64,000 bases of DNA from Pannonibacter sp. SL95. GTDB taxonomy: Bacteria; Pseudomonadota; Alphaproteobacteria; Rhizobiales; Stappiaceae. The stretch spans positions 242,501 through 306,500 of the forward strand of contig NZ_JAPPRC010000004.1 of assembly GCF_026672425.1 (NCBI RefSeq), written 5' to 3'. Below the pieces are notes generated by a model, which saw only the letters and a list, made by a program, of their open reading frames with translations, did not search any database and was not told where the DNA came from. Position numbers and translations under genes: made by a program. Each line of letters starts with the position of its first letter. Position 1 is the first letter of the stretch. This document shows positions 46,942 to 57,788 of the stretch, in pieces.

Positions 46942-47402
46942 TGCGGATGCACCAGGTTTTCACGGTAGGTTCCCTGTTGCTGGGCGTGACGGCAGGTCTG
47001 TTGACCGGTCACGCCTCCCTCTTCGTTGCTCCGGCCTTCGCACAGGACAACATCGACTGCGCGAAGGCTGAGGCGCAGATCGAGCTGACCTATTGCGCCG
47101 AACAGGACTGGATGGCAGCCGACAAGGACCTGAACGCCATCTACAAGAAGGCGATCGCTGCGGCGAAGGCAACTGACGTCAGCCTGAAAGAAGTGACGCC
47201 GGACCTCGTGGGCGCCGAGACGGCCCTGCGCGACGCCCAGCGCGCCTGGGTCGCCTACCGGGACAAGGCCTGCGACGCCTACGGCTTCACGGCCCGTGGC
47301 GGCACGCTGGAACCGATGCTGATCTATGCCTGCCGGGCGGACATGACACGGCAGCGCATTTCCGATCTCACCGAACTGAACGACGCGCTCGGGTCCAACT
47401 GA
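46941..47402 (+). CDS. LprI-like secreted protein (DUF1311) in the urease operon
   Basis: This 153-residue protein has a signal peptide (about residues 1-34, ending in FAQ) and a DUF1311/LprI domain with four cysteines (DCAKAEAQIELTYCAEQD, KACDAYG, YACRADMTRQR) that probably form disulfides. LprI homologues can inhibit lysozyme; others are of unknown role. It lies between ureB and ureC; a similar extra open frame in the ure operon is known from rhizobia, which supports a conserved place. ATG 46941 overlaps the ureB stop. Confidence 0.87.
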   Translation: MRMHQVFTVGSLLLGVTAGLLTGHASLFVAPAFAQDNIDCAKAEAQIELTYCAEQDWMAADKDLNAIYKKAIAAAKATDVSLKEVTPDLVGAETALRDAQRAWVAYRDKACDAYGFTARGGTLEPMLIYACRADMTRQRISDLTELNDALGSN

Positions 47403-47450
47403 CACCCGCCGGCGCCCTGACGACCCGAACCGCGACACGCGAGGAAACCG

Positions 47451-49163
<1,713 letters not shown>

Positions 49164-49220
49164 GTTAGCACTGACGCCGGCTGGAAATTCAGCTCGCGCG
49201 AGGAGAGACACGGGGACATC

Positions 49221-49823
49221 ATGTACAAGGTCATTGGCAGTCCGCGCAGCCGCTCGGCTCGGATTTACTGGATGCTGGAAGAGCTGGGCCAACCCTACGA
49301 GATCGTGCCGGCCAAGCCGCACAGCCCTGAAGTCGTGGCCCTCAACCCGGGCGGCAAGATCCCGATCCTGATTGACGGCGACTCGGTGCTGACCGACAGC
49401 GTCGCCATCGTCCAGTATCTGGCCGACAAGCACGGCGCTTGCACCTTTGCTGCCGGGACCGTGAACCGCGCAATCCAGGACAGCTTCACCCAGTTCTGCG
49501 TCGACGAGGTGGAGGGCGCGCTGTGGACGGCTGCCAAGCAAGGCATTCTCTATGACAATTGTGCGCCGCAGATTGTCGAGGTCTGCCACAAGGAATTTTC
49601 CAAGGCGATGGAGACCCTGGCGCAGCGGCTGGGCGACAAGCCCTATGTGATGGGTGACACGTTCACGGTCCCGGATCTCATTCTTGGCCATTGCGGTGGC
49701 TGGGCGGCCATGTCCAAGTTCCCGATGCCGAAGGACGGCCTGCTCTACGACTACTTCAAGCGGCTGCGCGAACGTCCGGCCTATCTGGCCATGGGCAAGC
49801 GTGTGGCCGAGGCTTTGAAATGA
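49221..49823 (+). CDS. glutathione S-transferase family protein
   Basis: This 200-residue protein has an N-terminal thioredoxin-like GST domain (VIGSPRSRSARIYWMLEELG, then NPGGKIPILIDGD and LTDSVAIVQYL) and a helical C-domain with GDTFTVPDLILGHCGGW. The N-terminal Ser/Arg region suggests the beta/theta type. Its placement between ureC and ureE, with a four-base overlap into ureE, is unusual. It may protect urease or handle nickel-glutathione, but this is not shown. Confidence 0.9.
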   Translation: MYKVIGSPRSRSARIYWMLEELGQPYEIVPAKPHSPEVVALNPGGKIPILIDGDSVLTDSVAIVQYLADKHGACTFAAGTVNRAIQDSFTQFCVDEVEGALWTAAKQGILYDNCAPQIVEVCHKEFSKAMETLAQRLGDKPYVMGDTFTVPDLILGHCGGWAAMSKFPMPKDGLLYDYFKRLRERPAYLAMGKRVAEALK

Positions 49824-50404
49824 CCGCGACCCTGCGCGCCGGTCTGGTGCGTCCGGCTGGCACCTGGCCGAACTGGTCGCTGGACACGATCACCCTCGAC
49901 GGTGAGGACAGGCATCGCCGCCGGGCGGTGCTGACGACGGACGGCGGCACGGAGTTCCTGCTGGATCTGCCCGATGCGACCTGGCTGCGCCATGGCGACG
50001 GGCTGCAGCTGGACGACGGACGCATTATCAAGGTGCAGGCCGCGCCGGAAGACGTAGTGGACATCACGGCGGCCTCGCCGACAGCGCTCGTCCGCATCGC
50101 CTGGCATCTCGGCAACCGGCATCTGCCAACCCAGCTGCTGGACAATGGCCTGCGCATCCGCCGCGATCACGTCATCGAGGCCCTGGTCGAGCTGCTCGGC
50201 GGGACGATGGAGGCCAAGTCGGCACCCTTCGATCCCGAGGGCGGCGCCTATGGTCATGGACGGACACAACCGCACGACCATGGTCATGGACATGACCATT
50301 CCCATCATGATCACGGGCACGGGCACACCCATGACCATCACCACGGACATGGGCATGGGCATGGGCATCGTGGACACACTCACGGCGACGGACATTCCCA
50401 TTGA
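49820..50404 (+). CDS. ureE: urease accessory protein UreE
   Basis: This 194-residue nickel chaperone delivers Ni to the UreDFG-urease complex. The metal-binding domain has AWHLGNRHLPTQL with the interface His and RRDHVIEALVELLG. The tail (residues ~145-194) is strongly His/Gly/Asp-rich (PHDHGHGHDHSHHDHGHG and so on), well suited to store several nickel ions. It starts at 49820, overlapping the GST stop, and ends overlapping ureF. Confidence 0.94.
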   Translation: MTATLRAGLVRPAGTWPNWSLDTITLDGEDRHRRRAVLTTDGGTEFLLDLPDATWLRHGDGLQLDDGRIIKVQAAPEDVVDITAASPTALVRIAWHLGNRHLPTQLLDNGLRIRRDHVIEALVELLGGTMEAKSAPFDPEGGAYGHGRTQPHDHGHGHDHSHHDHGHGHTHDHHHGHGHGHGHRGHTHGDGHSH

Positions 50405-51183
50405 GAGGGCAAGCCACCCCTGATTCATGTGAAACATCTGAGCCGGCTGCGGATCTGCAGGTGGCACCGGACGGGCTGGACTGCACCGGCCTGTACCGGC
50501 TGATGGCTTTGTTGTCGCCGGCCTTTCCCATCGGTGCCTTCACTTACAGCCATGGTCTGGAACAGGTCATCGAGGACGGAGATATCCGGACTGCGGCTGA
50601 TCTGGAGGCCTATTTGGTGGCCCTGTTCCGCCATGGCAGCGGCCGGACCGACGCGATCCTGCTGCGCGTTGCGCATGCCGCCGCCATGGCCGGTGATGAT
50701 GACGCAGTGCTGGTGGCACGCGATCATGGCCTCGCGCTTGCCCCGTCGCGCGAGCGGCTTTTGGAAACATCGGCGCAGGGGACGGCCTTTCTCGACACCT
50801 GCCGCAAGGCCTGGACGCCGCCGGCGGGCCGTGATGGTGCAGCCGTCTTCTCGCGCCTGGTGCCGCAGGAAAGTGCCGTTGATCCCTGGCCTTATCCTGT
50901 GGCGGTCGGACTGACGGCAGCCGCCTGGTCGATCCCGGTGCACCTGACGCTGACGGCCGCGTTGCAAGCCTTTGCGGCGTCACTCATCTCGGCGGCCATC
51001 CGCGCAGTTCCGCTTGGCCAGACGGACGGACAACGCGTGCTGCACCGTATGGAGCCTGTGATTGCTGAGCTCGTCCGGTCGACTGATGCGACCACGCTCT
51101 CCGATATCGGCAGTTCGGCGTTTGGGGCTGACATTGCCTCCATGCGTCACGAAACCCAGTACACGAGGTTGTTCAGAACATGA
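50401..51183 (+). CDS. ureF: urease accessory protein UreF
   Basis: This ~260-residue protein bridges UreD and UreG in the maturation complex and controls GTPase fidelity. [20 protein letters not shown] lies near residue 38 and [18 protein letters not shown] near residue 180, both diagnostic; the end holds [17 protein letters not shown] sequence. The start is uncertain: TTG 50401 overlaps the ureE stop, GTG 50461 and ATG 50503 are alternatives. Its stop overlaps ureG by four bases (ATGA). Confidence 0.92.
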   Translation: MRGQATPDSCETSEPAADLQVAPDGLDCTGLYRLMALLSPAFPIGAFTYSHGLEQVIEDGDIRTAADLEAYLVALFRHGSGRTDAILLRVAHAAAMAGDDDAVLVARDHGLALAPSRERLLETSAQGTAFLDTCRKAWTPPAGRDGAAVFSRLVPQESAVDPWPYPVAVGLTAAAWSIPVHLTLTAALQAFAASLISAAIRAVPLGQTDGQRVLHRMEPVIAELVRSTDATTLSDIGSSAFGADIASMRHETQYTRLFRT

Positions 51184-51797
51184 CGTCCCCCAATGGCCCG
51201 CTTCGCGTCGGCATCGGTGGCCCGGTGGGTGCCGGCAAGACCACGCTGACCGACCGTCTCTGCAAGGCGCTGCGTGACCGCTACTCGCTCGCCGTCATCA
51301 CCAACGACATCTACACGAGCGAAGACGCCGAGGCGTTGATGCGGTCGCAGGCGCTGCCGAGCGAGCGCATCCGCGGCGTCGAAACCGGCGGCTGCCCGCA
51401 CACGGCGATCCGCGAGGACGCCTCGATCAATCTCGCCGCCGTACATGACCTGACCCGCGCGTTTCCCGACCTTGACCTGATCCTGATCGAATCGGGCGGT
51501 GACAATCTGGCCGCCACCTTCTCGCCGGAACTGGCAGACCTGACGATCTATGTGATCGACGTGGCGGCCGGCGAGGAAATCCCGCGCAAGGGTGGCCCCG
51601 GCATCACCCGCTCCGACCTGCTGGTGATCAACAAGACCGACCTAGCGCCCTACGTCGAGGTGGACCTGTCAGTCATGGACCGGGACGCGAAGCGCATGCG
51701 CAAGGAACGGCCCTATCTCTTCGCCAACACCAAGGCGGGCAAGGGCGTCGGCGAGATCGCGGACTTCATCGTGCGCAAGGGCGGACTGGGGAGCTGA
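51180..51797 (+). CDS. ureG: urease accessory GTPase UreG
   Basis: This 205-residue GTPase provides energy for nickel insertion. Walker A ([11 protein letters not shown]), the metal-binding CPH motif ([14 protein letters not shown]) near residue 66, ESGGDNL and the base motif [12 protein letters not shown] are present. It is the last gene of the operon; trkH converges nine bases later. No terminator stem is evident between them. Confidence 0.96.
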   Translation: MTSPNGPLRVGIGGPVGAGKTTLTDRLCKALRDRYSLAVITNDIYTSEDAEALMRSQALPSERIRGVETGGCPHTAIREDASINLAAVHDLTRAFPDLDLILIESGGDNLAATFSPELADLTIYVIDVAAGEEIPRKGGPGITRSDLLVINKTDLAPYVEVDLSVMDRDAKRMRKERPYLFANTKAGKGVGEIADFIVRKGGLGS

Positions 51798-51806
51798 TCC
51801 ACGGTC

Positions 51807-53249
51807 TCAGTGCTGCGACCAGAAATACGGGCTGAACACCAGAAGGCCGCCGATCAGTTCCAGCCGGCCGAGGATCATCTGGAATGCCAGCAGCCATGTG
51901 ACGGTGTCCGGCAAGGAGGCAAACGTACCTGCCGGCCCGATGGTCGGTCCAATTCCGGGGCCGACATTGGCCTGCGCCGTGATCGAAGCGCTGAGCGCTG
52001 TTTCGAGATCAAGGCCGAGCATCATGTAGATGAAGGCGAAGCCGGCGAAAGTCGCGGTGTAGAGCACCGAGAACACCAGCACACCTTCCAGAACGCCGGG
52101 AGCAACGGGCGTTCCGGCATATCTTGGCTCGATGACCCGGTTCGGGTGCGCTGCGCGCTTCAACATTGCGCGAATCCCGCTGAGCAGGATCTGAATCCGG
52201 AAGATCTTGAACCCGCCGGACGTCGAGCCAGAACAGCCGCCGATGAAGGTGGTGAAGAAAAACACCGCGATGGCAAAATTACCCCAGAGTAGATAATCGC
52301 CTGCGGCAAATCCCGTTGTCGTGATCACAGAGACAATGTTGAAAGTTGCCCTGGTCAAGAGAGTAAAGGGGTCCCCATCGACTTTTCCGTTGATCGACAG
52401 GAACACCAGAAAACTGATAGCTGCGGTCAGACCAATGAAAAACCGCACCTGCCCGCGGTGCGGATTGTCGCGCATTTCCGCCACCCGGATCAGATACAGG
52501 AATGGCATGCCGGACAGCATCATGAAGGTAATGCCGATCCACAACATGTGGTTCGCCGGATATTTTGCCATCGAGTTGTCGGAGGTCGCAAAGCCGCCGG
52601 TGGACACTGTTCCCATCATGTAGTTGATGGCGTCGAACGCGGACATGCCGGCGAGGAAATAGGCGAGCGCGCAGAACAGGCTGAGCGTCATGTAGAGCAT
52701 CAGCAGACGCGCAACGAAGGGTTCCACGCGGCCATAGGGCTTGTTCATCTTTTCAGACGATTCGATGGCAAACAGCTGCGAACCACCGATGCGCAGGCCC
52801 GGCAGCAGCCAGATGCCGATGACGACGATGCCGATCCCGCCGATCCACTGCAGCAGCGAGCGCCAGAGCAGGATGCCGGGGGGCTGCGTGTCGAGACCCG
52901 TGATGACGGTCGATCCGGTGGTCGTCAGACCAGAAGCCGTTTCAAAGAAGGCTTCAGCATACGTCAGACCGAGGCCGCTGGCGTAAAACGGGATTGCTCC
53001 GGCAAAGCTGAAGACCAGCCAGGCCGCATTGACGAACAGAAACGTCTCGCGCGGCCGGAACTGAAACTGTTGGCCTTCGAGAGCTGCGGAAATCAGCGCG
53101 CCAATGGCGCCCAGAACCAGCGCTGTCGCTGCGAATACTGACCAGTCGCTGTTGCCGGCAATCAGATCGGCGCCGGCTGGCAGCAGCATGAAAAGGGCAA
53201 TGATGATCAGCAACCGGCCAATGGGCAGAATGACGGCACGAAAGTTCAT
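51807..53249 (-). CDS. trkH: Trk-type potassium transporter subunit TrkH
   Basis: This 480-residue membrane protein forms the K+ pathway of a Trk system. Four pore-loop repeats are seen, such as ASGLTTTGSTVI, GTVSTGGFATSDN and SVITTTGFAAGDY, with Gly at the filter positions, and GGCSGSTSGGFKIFR. A TrkA/KtrA regulatory partner is not adjacent. It is convergent with ureG. The length and helix pattern match TrkH/TrkG. Confidence 0.93.
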   Translation of the reverse strand: MNFRAVILPIGRLLIIIALFMLLPAGADLIAGNSDWSVFAATALVLGAIGALISAALEGQQFQFRPRETFLFVNAAWLVFSFAGAIPFYASGLGLTYAEAFFETASGLTTTGSTVITGLDTQPPGILLWRSLLQWIGGIGIVVIGIWLLPGLRIGGSQLFAIESSEKMNKPYGRVEPFVARLLMLYMTLSLFCALAYFLAGMSAFDAINYMMGTVSTGGFATSDNSMAKYPANHMLWIGITFMMLSGMPFLYLIRVAEMRDNPHRGQVRFFIGLTAAISFLVFLSINGKVDGDPFTLLTRATFNIVSVITTTGFAAGDYLLWGNFAIAVFFFTTFIGGCSGSTSGGFKIFRIQILLSGIRAMLKRAAHPNRVIEPRYAGTPVAPGVLEGVLVFSVLYTATFAGFAFIYMMLGLDLETALSASITAQANVGPGIGPTIGPAGTFASLPDTVTWLLAFQMILGRLELIGGLLVFSPYFWSQH

Positions 53250-53431
53250 CGGGTCTCTTTCGCCGGCGCGCCAGATTTCTCAACCTTGCGCTCCAGTCTG
53301 AAGCTGCGCGAGGGCATGGCGCAACGCACCCACTGCCCTGCGCGCATGTTCCCCGTTCCGTCGCCGATTGCAAGCCTCCGGCTGACGACAAAGGCTCGCG
53401 AGCCGGTCTGGCGCGGCTACTCGACGCGCGA

Positions 53432-53821
53432 TCAGCCGTTGAACACGACGGCGATCTTGTTGCCAGTCGCATCGCGCATATAGGCCGCGTACCAGGTTGG
53501 ACTGTAGTCAGGGCGGGGACCAGCAGGTCCTTCATCCTTTGCGCCGAGCGACATGGCAGCAGCATAAAAGGCATCAACCTCGGCCGGCGATGCAGCGGGG
53601 AAGGCGACCATCGTTCCGTTTCCGGCTGTCGCTTCTTCGCCATTGTACGGCGCGCAGACCCAGACCGTGGCGCCCTTGCCGAGACCGCCCGGCGAGTAGC
53701 CGCGCCAGCCCGGGAAACTGGCATGTGATGACCAGCCGATCGTGGCCAGCACCTTGTCATAGAAGGCATGTGCGGCCTCGGGCTCACGTGCCCCCAATGT
53801 CACGTACAATTCCATGGTCAT
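53432..53821 (-). CDS. VOC family (glyoxalase-type) protein
   Basis: This 129-residue protein has the vicinal oxygen chelate fold. LYVTLGAREPEAAHAFYDKVLATIGW opens it (motif parts REPEAAHAFYDKVL), and YAAYMRDATGNKIAVVF ends it. A metal-site Glu is not clearly placed. Family members include lactoylglutathione lyases and resistance proteins; the function here is unknown. Met1 (53821) or Met3 (53815) could be the start. It stands alone. Confidence 0.82.
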   Translation of the reverse strand: MTMELYVTLGAREPEAAHAFYDKVLATIGWSSHASFPGWRGYSPGGLGKGATVWVCAPYNGEEATAGNGTMVAFPAASPAEVDAFYAAAMSLGAKDEGPAGPRPDYSPTWYAAYMRDATGNKIAVVFNG

Positions 53822-54210
53822 GCTCCTTGCTTGAATCCGCTGTCAGGCTAGCTCGGCAATAAGAACAAATAAAGAACAAATTGCCTGAACCGACGAGCTG
53901 GCCGCACTCTGCGCCATCGGCATACCGCTGCAAACCGGCCTGTTCCTTGACTCCGGTGGCCATCTTGATGTATGTCCCGCCCACTTCACGAAAGTGACGA
54001 CAGATCCGACCAGCCGACCGGGACCCGCAAAGGTATAAAGAGAGCCCGGAGGTCAACACCCGACAGCGCGTTGCGCCCTCGGGTGCAAAACTGCTTTGCG
54101 CGCGGGCTTTCGCGCTGCATTGCGGCTGGACCAGGACCCGGCGCCACCCCAGATGAAGGGGCACCGGCCATGCGGCCGGCTGTCAGGACCCAACCCGGAA
54201 GGACCCGCGC
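53822..54210 (+). other. leader and promoter region of ffh
   Basis: These 389 bases hold no gene. TTGACT (53947-53952) and TATGTC (53971-53976), 18 bases apart, are a weak promoter candidate for ffh, and a TATAAA lies at 54034. A hairpin CACCCGA/TCGGGTG with an inner GCGC pair (54057-54085) lies in the probable leader. I looked for the 4.5S RNA and found no GGAAGC-type SRP loop. Confidence 0.45.
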
Positions 54211-55770
54211 ATGTTTGAAAGTCTGTCCGAACGCCTCAGTGGCATTCTCGACAAGCTCACCGGCCGTGGCGCGCTGTCCGAGGCCGATGTCAACGAGGCG
54301 ATGCGCGAAGTGCGCCGCGCGCTGATCGAAGCCGACGTTGCTCTTCCGGTCGTCCGCTCCTTCACTGACAAGGTTCGCAACCGCGCCGTCGGCGCCGAGG
54401 TGGTGAAGTCGATCACCCCGGGCCAGATGGTGATCAAGATCGTCCACGATCAGCTCGTGGAAATGCTCGGTGCCGATGCCGAGCCGATCGACCTGAATGC
54501 GCCCGCGCCTGTCGCCATCATGATGGTCGGTCTGCAGGGCTCGGGCAAGACGACGACGACGGCCAAGATCGCCCGCCGCCTGGCCACGCGCGACAAGCGC
54601 AAGGTTCTGATGGCCTCGCTCGACACGCGCCGTCCGGCTGCGCAGGAGCAGCTGAAGGTTCTCGGCGAACAGAACGGCGTCGACACGCTGCCGATCGTTG
54701 CGGGTCAGGGCCCGGTCGAGATTGCCAAGCGCGCCATCCAGGCTGCGCGCCTCGGTGGCTATGACGTGGTCATGCTCGACACCGCCGGCCGCATCCACAT
54801 CGACGAAGCGTTGATGCTGGAAATGGCCGAAGTGAAGGCCGCGACCAATCCGCATGAAATCCTGCTGGTCGCCGATTCGCTGACCGGTCAGGACGCCGTC
54901 AATCTGGCCAAGAGCTTCGACGAGCGCGTCGGCATCACCGGCATTGCACTGACCCGTATGGACGGCGACGGCCGCGGCGGCGCTGCCCTGTCGATGCGGG
55001 CCGTCACCGGCAAACCGGTCAAGCTGATCGGTACCGGTGAAAAGTCCGACGCGCTGGAGGATTTCCATCCGCGCCGGATCGCCGACCGCATTCTCGGCAT
55101 GGGCGACATCGTCAGCCTGGTCGAAAAGGCCGCCGAAGCCATCGACGCGGAAAAGGCGGCCAAGATGGCCGCCAAGCTGCAGAAGGGCAACTTCGACCTG
55201 GAAGACCTGGCCGAACAGCTCAAGCAGATGGAAAAGCTGGGCGGCATGTCCGGCATGATGAGCATGCTGCCCGGCATCGGCAAGATGAAAAAGCAGCTGG
55301 ATGCGGCCAATCTCGACGAGCGCATGTTCAAGCGCCAGGTCGCCATCATCCAGTCGATGACGCCGACCGAACGGCGCAAGCCGGACCTCTTGAAGGCAAG
55401 CCGCAAGAAGCGCATCGCATCCGGCTCGGGCGTCGACGTGTCCGAGGTCAACAAGCTCCTCAAGATGCATCGCCAGATGGCCGACGTCATGAAGATGATG
55501 GGCAAGAACAAGGGCATGCTCGGCAAGATGATGGGCATGCTTGGCGGCGGCATGGGCGGAATGGGCGGCGGCATGCCGAACATCGATCCCAAGCAGCTGG
55601 AGCAGCTGGCCAAGAGCGGACAGCTGCCCGGCGCGGCCGATCTTGCCAAGGGCCTGCCCGGCGGCCTTCCGACCGGCCTTCCGGGCGGTTTCCCGGGCCT
55701 TGGCGGTCCGAAGCTTCCCGGTCTTGGCGGCCTCGGCGGCCTGCCCGGCTTTGGAAAGGGCAAGAAGTGA
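54211..55770 (+). CDS. ffh: signal recognition particle protein Ffh
   Basis: This 519-residue GTPase binds 4.5S RNA and signal sequences on nascent chains. The N domain (1-90), G domain with GLQGSGKTTTTAK, DTRRPAAQEQ, DTAGRIHID and TRMDGDGRGGAA, and the M domain with Met-rich segments (MGKNKGMLGKMMGMLGG) and RIASGSG for RNA contact are clear. It is longer than the E. coli protein by ~65 residues; the extra C-terminus is a Gly/Leu/Pro-rich tail. It overlaps the next gene by one base and begins the SRP-ribosome cluster. Confidence 0.97.
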   Translation: MFESLSERLSGILDKLTGRGALSEADVNEAMREVRRALIEADVALPVVRSFTDKVRNRAVGAEVVKSITPGQMVIKIVHDQLVEMLGADAEPIDLNAPAPVAIMMVGLQGSGKTTTTAKIARRLATRDKRKVLMASLDTRRPAAQEQLKVLGEQNGVDTLPIVAGQGPVEIAKRAIQAARLGGYDVVMLDTAGRIHIDEALMLEMAEVKAATNPHEILLVADSLTGQDAVNLAKSFDERVGITGIALTRMDGDGRGGAALSMRAVTGKPVKLIGTGEKSDALEDFHPRRIADRILGMGDIVSLVEKAAEAIDAEKAAKMAAKLQKGNFDLEDLAEQLKQMEKLGGMSGMMSMLPGIGKMKKQLDAANLDERMFKRQVAIIQSMTPTERRKPDLLKASRKKRIASGSGVDVSEVNKLLKMHRQMADVMKMMGKNKGMLGKMMGMLGGGMGGMGGGMPNIDPKQLEQLAKSGQLPGAADLAKGLPGGLPTGLPGGFPGLGGPKLPGLGGLGGLPGFGKGKK

Positions 55771-56108
55771 TGACCGACGTCCGCAAGACCGAGGCCGACA
55801 CCCAGCTTGGTGACAGCGCCGCCATGGTGGAACTGCGCGCCCTGCGTGCGTCCATCGACAACATCGACGCTGCCCTCGTGCACATGCTGGCCGAGCGCTT
55901 CAAGTGCACCCAGAAGGTGGGCCACCTCAAGGCGACCCACGACCTGCCGCCGGCTGATCCGGCGCGCGAACAGATTCAGATCGAGCGCCTGCGCCGCCTT
56001 GCCGTCGACGCAAACCTTGATCCTGACTTTGCCGAGAAGTTCCTGGCGTTCATCGTCAAGGAAGTGATCCGGCACCATGAAGCCATTGCCGCAAAGACCG
56101 GCAACTGA
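55770..56108 (+). CDS. chorismate mutase (AroQ type)
   Basis: This 112-residue helical enzyme turns chorismate into prephenate for Phe and Tyr. LRASIDNIDAALVHMLAERF followed by KCTQKVGHLKATH is the catalytic helix with the conserved Arg and Lys. The ATG overlaps the ffh stop (TGATG); a GTG one codon earlier is also possible. A chorismate mutase gene between ffh and rpsP is common in Hyphomicrobiales. No signal peptide is present, so it is cytoplasmic. Confidence 0.92.
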   Translation: MTDVRKTEADTQLGDSAAMVELRALRASIDNIDAALVHMLAERFKCTQKVGHLKATHDLPPADPAREQIQIERLRRLAVDANLDPDFAEKFLAFIVKEVIRHHEAIAAKTGN

Positions 56109-56126
56109 ACAACTGGAGAAACTGAA

Positions 56127-56495
56127 ATGGCTACCAAGATCCGTCTCGCCCGTGGCGGCGCCAAGAAGCGTCCGTTCTACCGCATCGTCGTGACCGACGT
56201 CCGCGCTCCGCGCGACGGCCGCTTCATCGAGAAGGTCGGTTCCTACGACCCGATGCAGCCGCAGGAATCGGCAACCCGCGTCGTTCTCGACGTCGAGCGC
56301 GTCAAGTACTGGCTCGCCAACGGCGCAACCCCGACCGACCGCGTGCACCGTTTCCTGAACGACGCCGGCCTGCTGACCCGCGAAGCCCGCAACAACCCGA
56401 AGAAGGCCGAGATGGGCAAGAAGGCTGCTGAAAAGGCTGCCGCTGCCAAGAAGAAGGCCGAAGAAGCCGCCGCTGCGGCCGCTGACGCGGAATAA
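56127..56495 (+). CDS. rpsP: 30S ribosomal protein S16
   Basis: This 122-residue ribosomal protein begins with [20 protein letters not shown], which is diagnostic, and has [12 protein letters not shown] and [15 protein letters not shown]. The C-terminus is extended with a Lys/Ala-rich tail (about residues 90-122), as in many alphaproteobacteria. Codon use is strongly biased. It is 18 bases after the chorismate mutase gene. Confidence 0.97.
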   Translation: MATKIRLARGGAKKRPFYRIVVTDVRAPRDGRFIEKVGSYDPMQPQESATRVVLDVERVKYWLANGATPTDRVHRFLNDAGLLTREARNNPKKAEMGKKAAEKAAAAKKKAEEAAAAAADAE

Positions 56496-56555
56496 TCCTG
56501 TGATGCCGGCAGCCTTCACGACAGACATCCGGACCTTGGCGACAGGAGCACAGGC

Positions 56556-57113
56556 ATGAGCAGCGCTCCCTCGGACAAGATCCTGATGGCCGTTGTGGGG
56601 GCTGCCCACGGCATTCGCGGTGAGGTGCGGGTCAAGCCCTATGGCGATGACCCGTTGTCCTTTACCGATTATGGCGCGCTGGAAACTGCAGACGGGTCCC
56701 GCCGGTTCACGGTGGTCAATGCCCGAGTGCAGAAGACTGTTGTCGTAACGAAATTCAAGGGGATCAACGACCGCAATGCTGCCGAAGCGTTGAACGGGCT
56801 TGAACTGTACATCCCCCGCGACCGGCTGCCTGAGCCGGAAGAAGACGAGTTCTACCACACCGACCTGATTGGCCTGACAGCGGAAGACGAGAGCGGGACA
56901 TCTCTCGGCCGCATTGTCACGGTGCAGAACTTCGGTGCTGGCGATCTGATCGAGATCCGGCCGCCCAGCGGAAAGTCCTATTACATTCCGTTCACGCGCG
57001 AGTTCGTGCCAACGGTGAGCCTTGCCGAAGGCAAGGTCATTTGCATCCTGCCGCCGGATTACCTGTCAGAGAGCCCGCGCGACGACGGCAACGACGACGC
57101 GACCGCCGGCTGA
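56556..57113 (+). CDS. rimM: ribosome maturation factor RimM
   Basis: This 185-residue protein binds S19 and aids maturation of the 30S subunit head. The N-terminal domain has VVGAAHGIRGEVRVKPYGDDP, KFKGINDRNAAEALNGLELYI follows, and the PRC-barrel C-domain has FYHTDLIGLTAEDE and YYIPFTREFVP. It lies 60 bases after rpsP. Its last 55 bases overlap the opposite-strand VanZ-like gene. Confidence 0.95.
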   Translation: MSSAPSDKILMAVVGAAHGIRGEVRVKPYGDDPLSFTDYGALETADGSRRFTVVNARVQKTVVVTKFKGINDRNAAEALNGLELYIPRDRLPEPEEDEFYHTDLIGLTAEDESGTSLGRIVTVQNFGAGDLIEIRPPSGKSYYIPFTREFVPTVSLAEGKVICILPPDYLSESPRDDGNDDATAG

Positions 57114-57610
57114 ACCCGGACCCGGTTGAGCACCGGCTCGACACGCGACATCAGTTTTTCGTAGTTTTCGGCTTCCGCCTGGGCGCGGCGCTGCTCGGAG
57201 CGCCAGAGCGCAATCCCGAACACGACCAGCGCGACGCCAATCCCGTTTGCCGCAGCATCCAGCATCGACGCCTCGCGCCCAGGGATGAACGCCTGCAGGA
57301 TCTCTCCGCCAATGCCGAAACCGAAGGCAACAAGGGCCGAAATACGCAGACGGCAGCAGAAGAAGGCGTGAATGGACAGGGTCAGCAGGCCGTAGAAGGC
57401 GACATGCAGCACCTTGTCGAACGGATGCGCCAGTCCGTGATTGAACACCACACCCACCGCCAGTCCGAAAACGATCAGCACACCGAGCGGCAGCACGCGG
57501 CTGAGCGAAATGTCGATGTAATGGGCATCGACATGGCGGCGGACAAAGGCAGGCAGGTGAAAGCGGATGGACGGCACGGGAAGACTTCTCCTTGGATCTG
57601 CCGTCAGCAT
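57059..57610 (-). CDS. VanZ-like family membrane protein
   Basis: This 183-residue protein has four hydrophobic segments and the VanZ-like pattern: DKVLHVAFYGLLTLSIH near residue 65, and GEILQAFIPGREASMLDAAANGIG near residue 103 (E-Q-x-F-x-x-GR-x-x-x-x-D). Function is unknown in most bacteria. It sits on the minus strand between rimM and trmD, which are usually adjacent, and overlaps the 3' end of rimM by 55 bases. Confidence 0.82.
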   Translation of the reverse strand: MLTADPRRSLPVPSIRFHLPAFVRRHVDAHYIDISLSRVLPLGVLIVFGLAVGVVFNHGLAHPFDKVLHVAFYGLLTLSIHAFFCCRLRISALVAFGFGIGGEILQAFIPGREASMLDAAANGIGVALVVFGIALWRSEQRRAQAEAENYEKLMSRVEPVLNRVRVQPAVASSLPSSRGLSDR

Positions 57611-57788
57611 CGCGGTTCGAAGTTAAGCCGGAGTTAGATCGAGAGATTGGAGAGATGAGAAATTCATGTTTGATCTCATATAGTTAAATGATCACTAGCT
57701 AAATCTGTCGAATTTTACCGATCTCGGCACAGCTTTCCTTTTTCCATCGTGTCGCCTATGGATCGACCAGATGGCCGGAGCCAGTTTG

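Noticed and set aside
50260-50400. Repetitive CATGGACATGGGC-like stretch
   Set aside because: It encodes the His-rich tail of UreE.
53880-54210. Possible 4.5S RNA upstream of ffh
   Set aside because: No GGAAGC-type internal loops or GGAA tetraloop of SRP RNA could be found; the hairpin at 54057-54085 is different.
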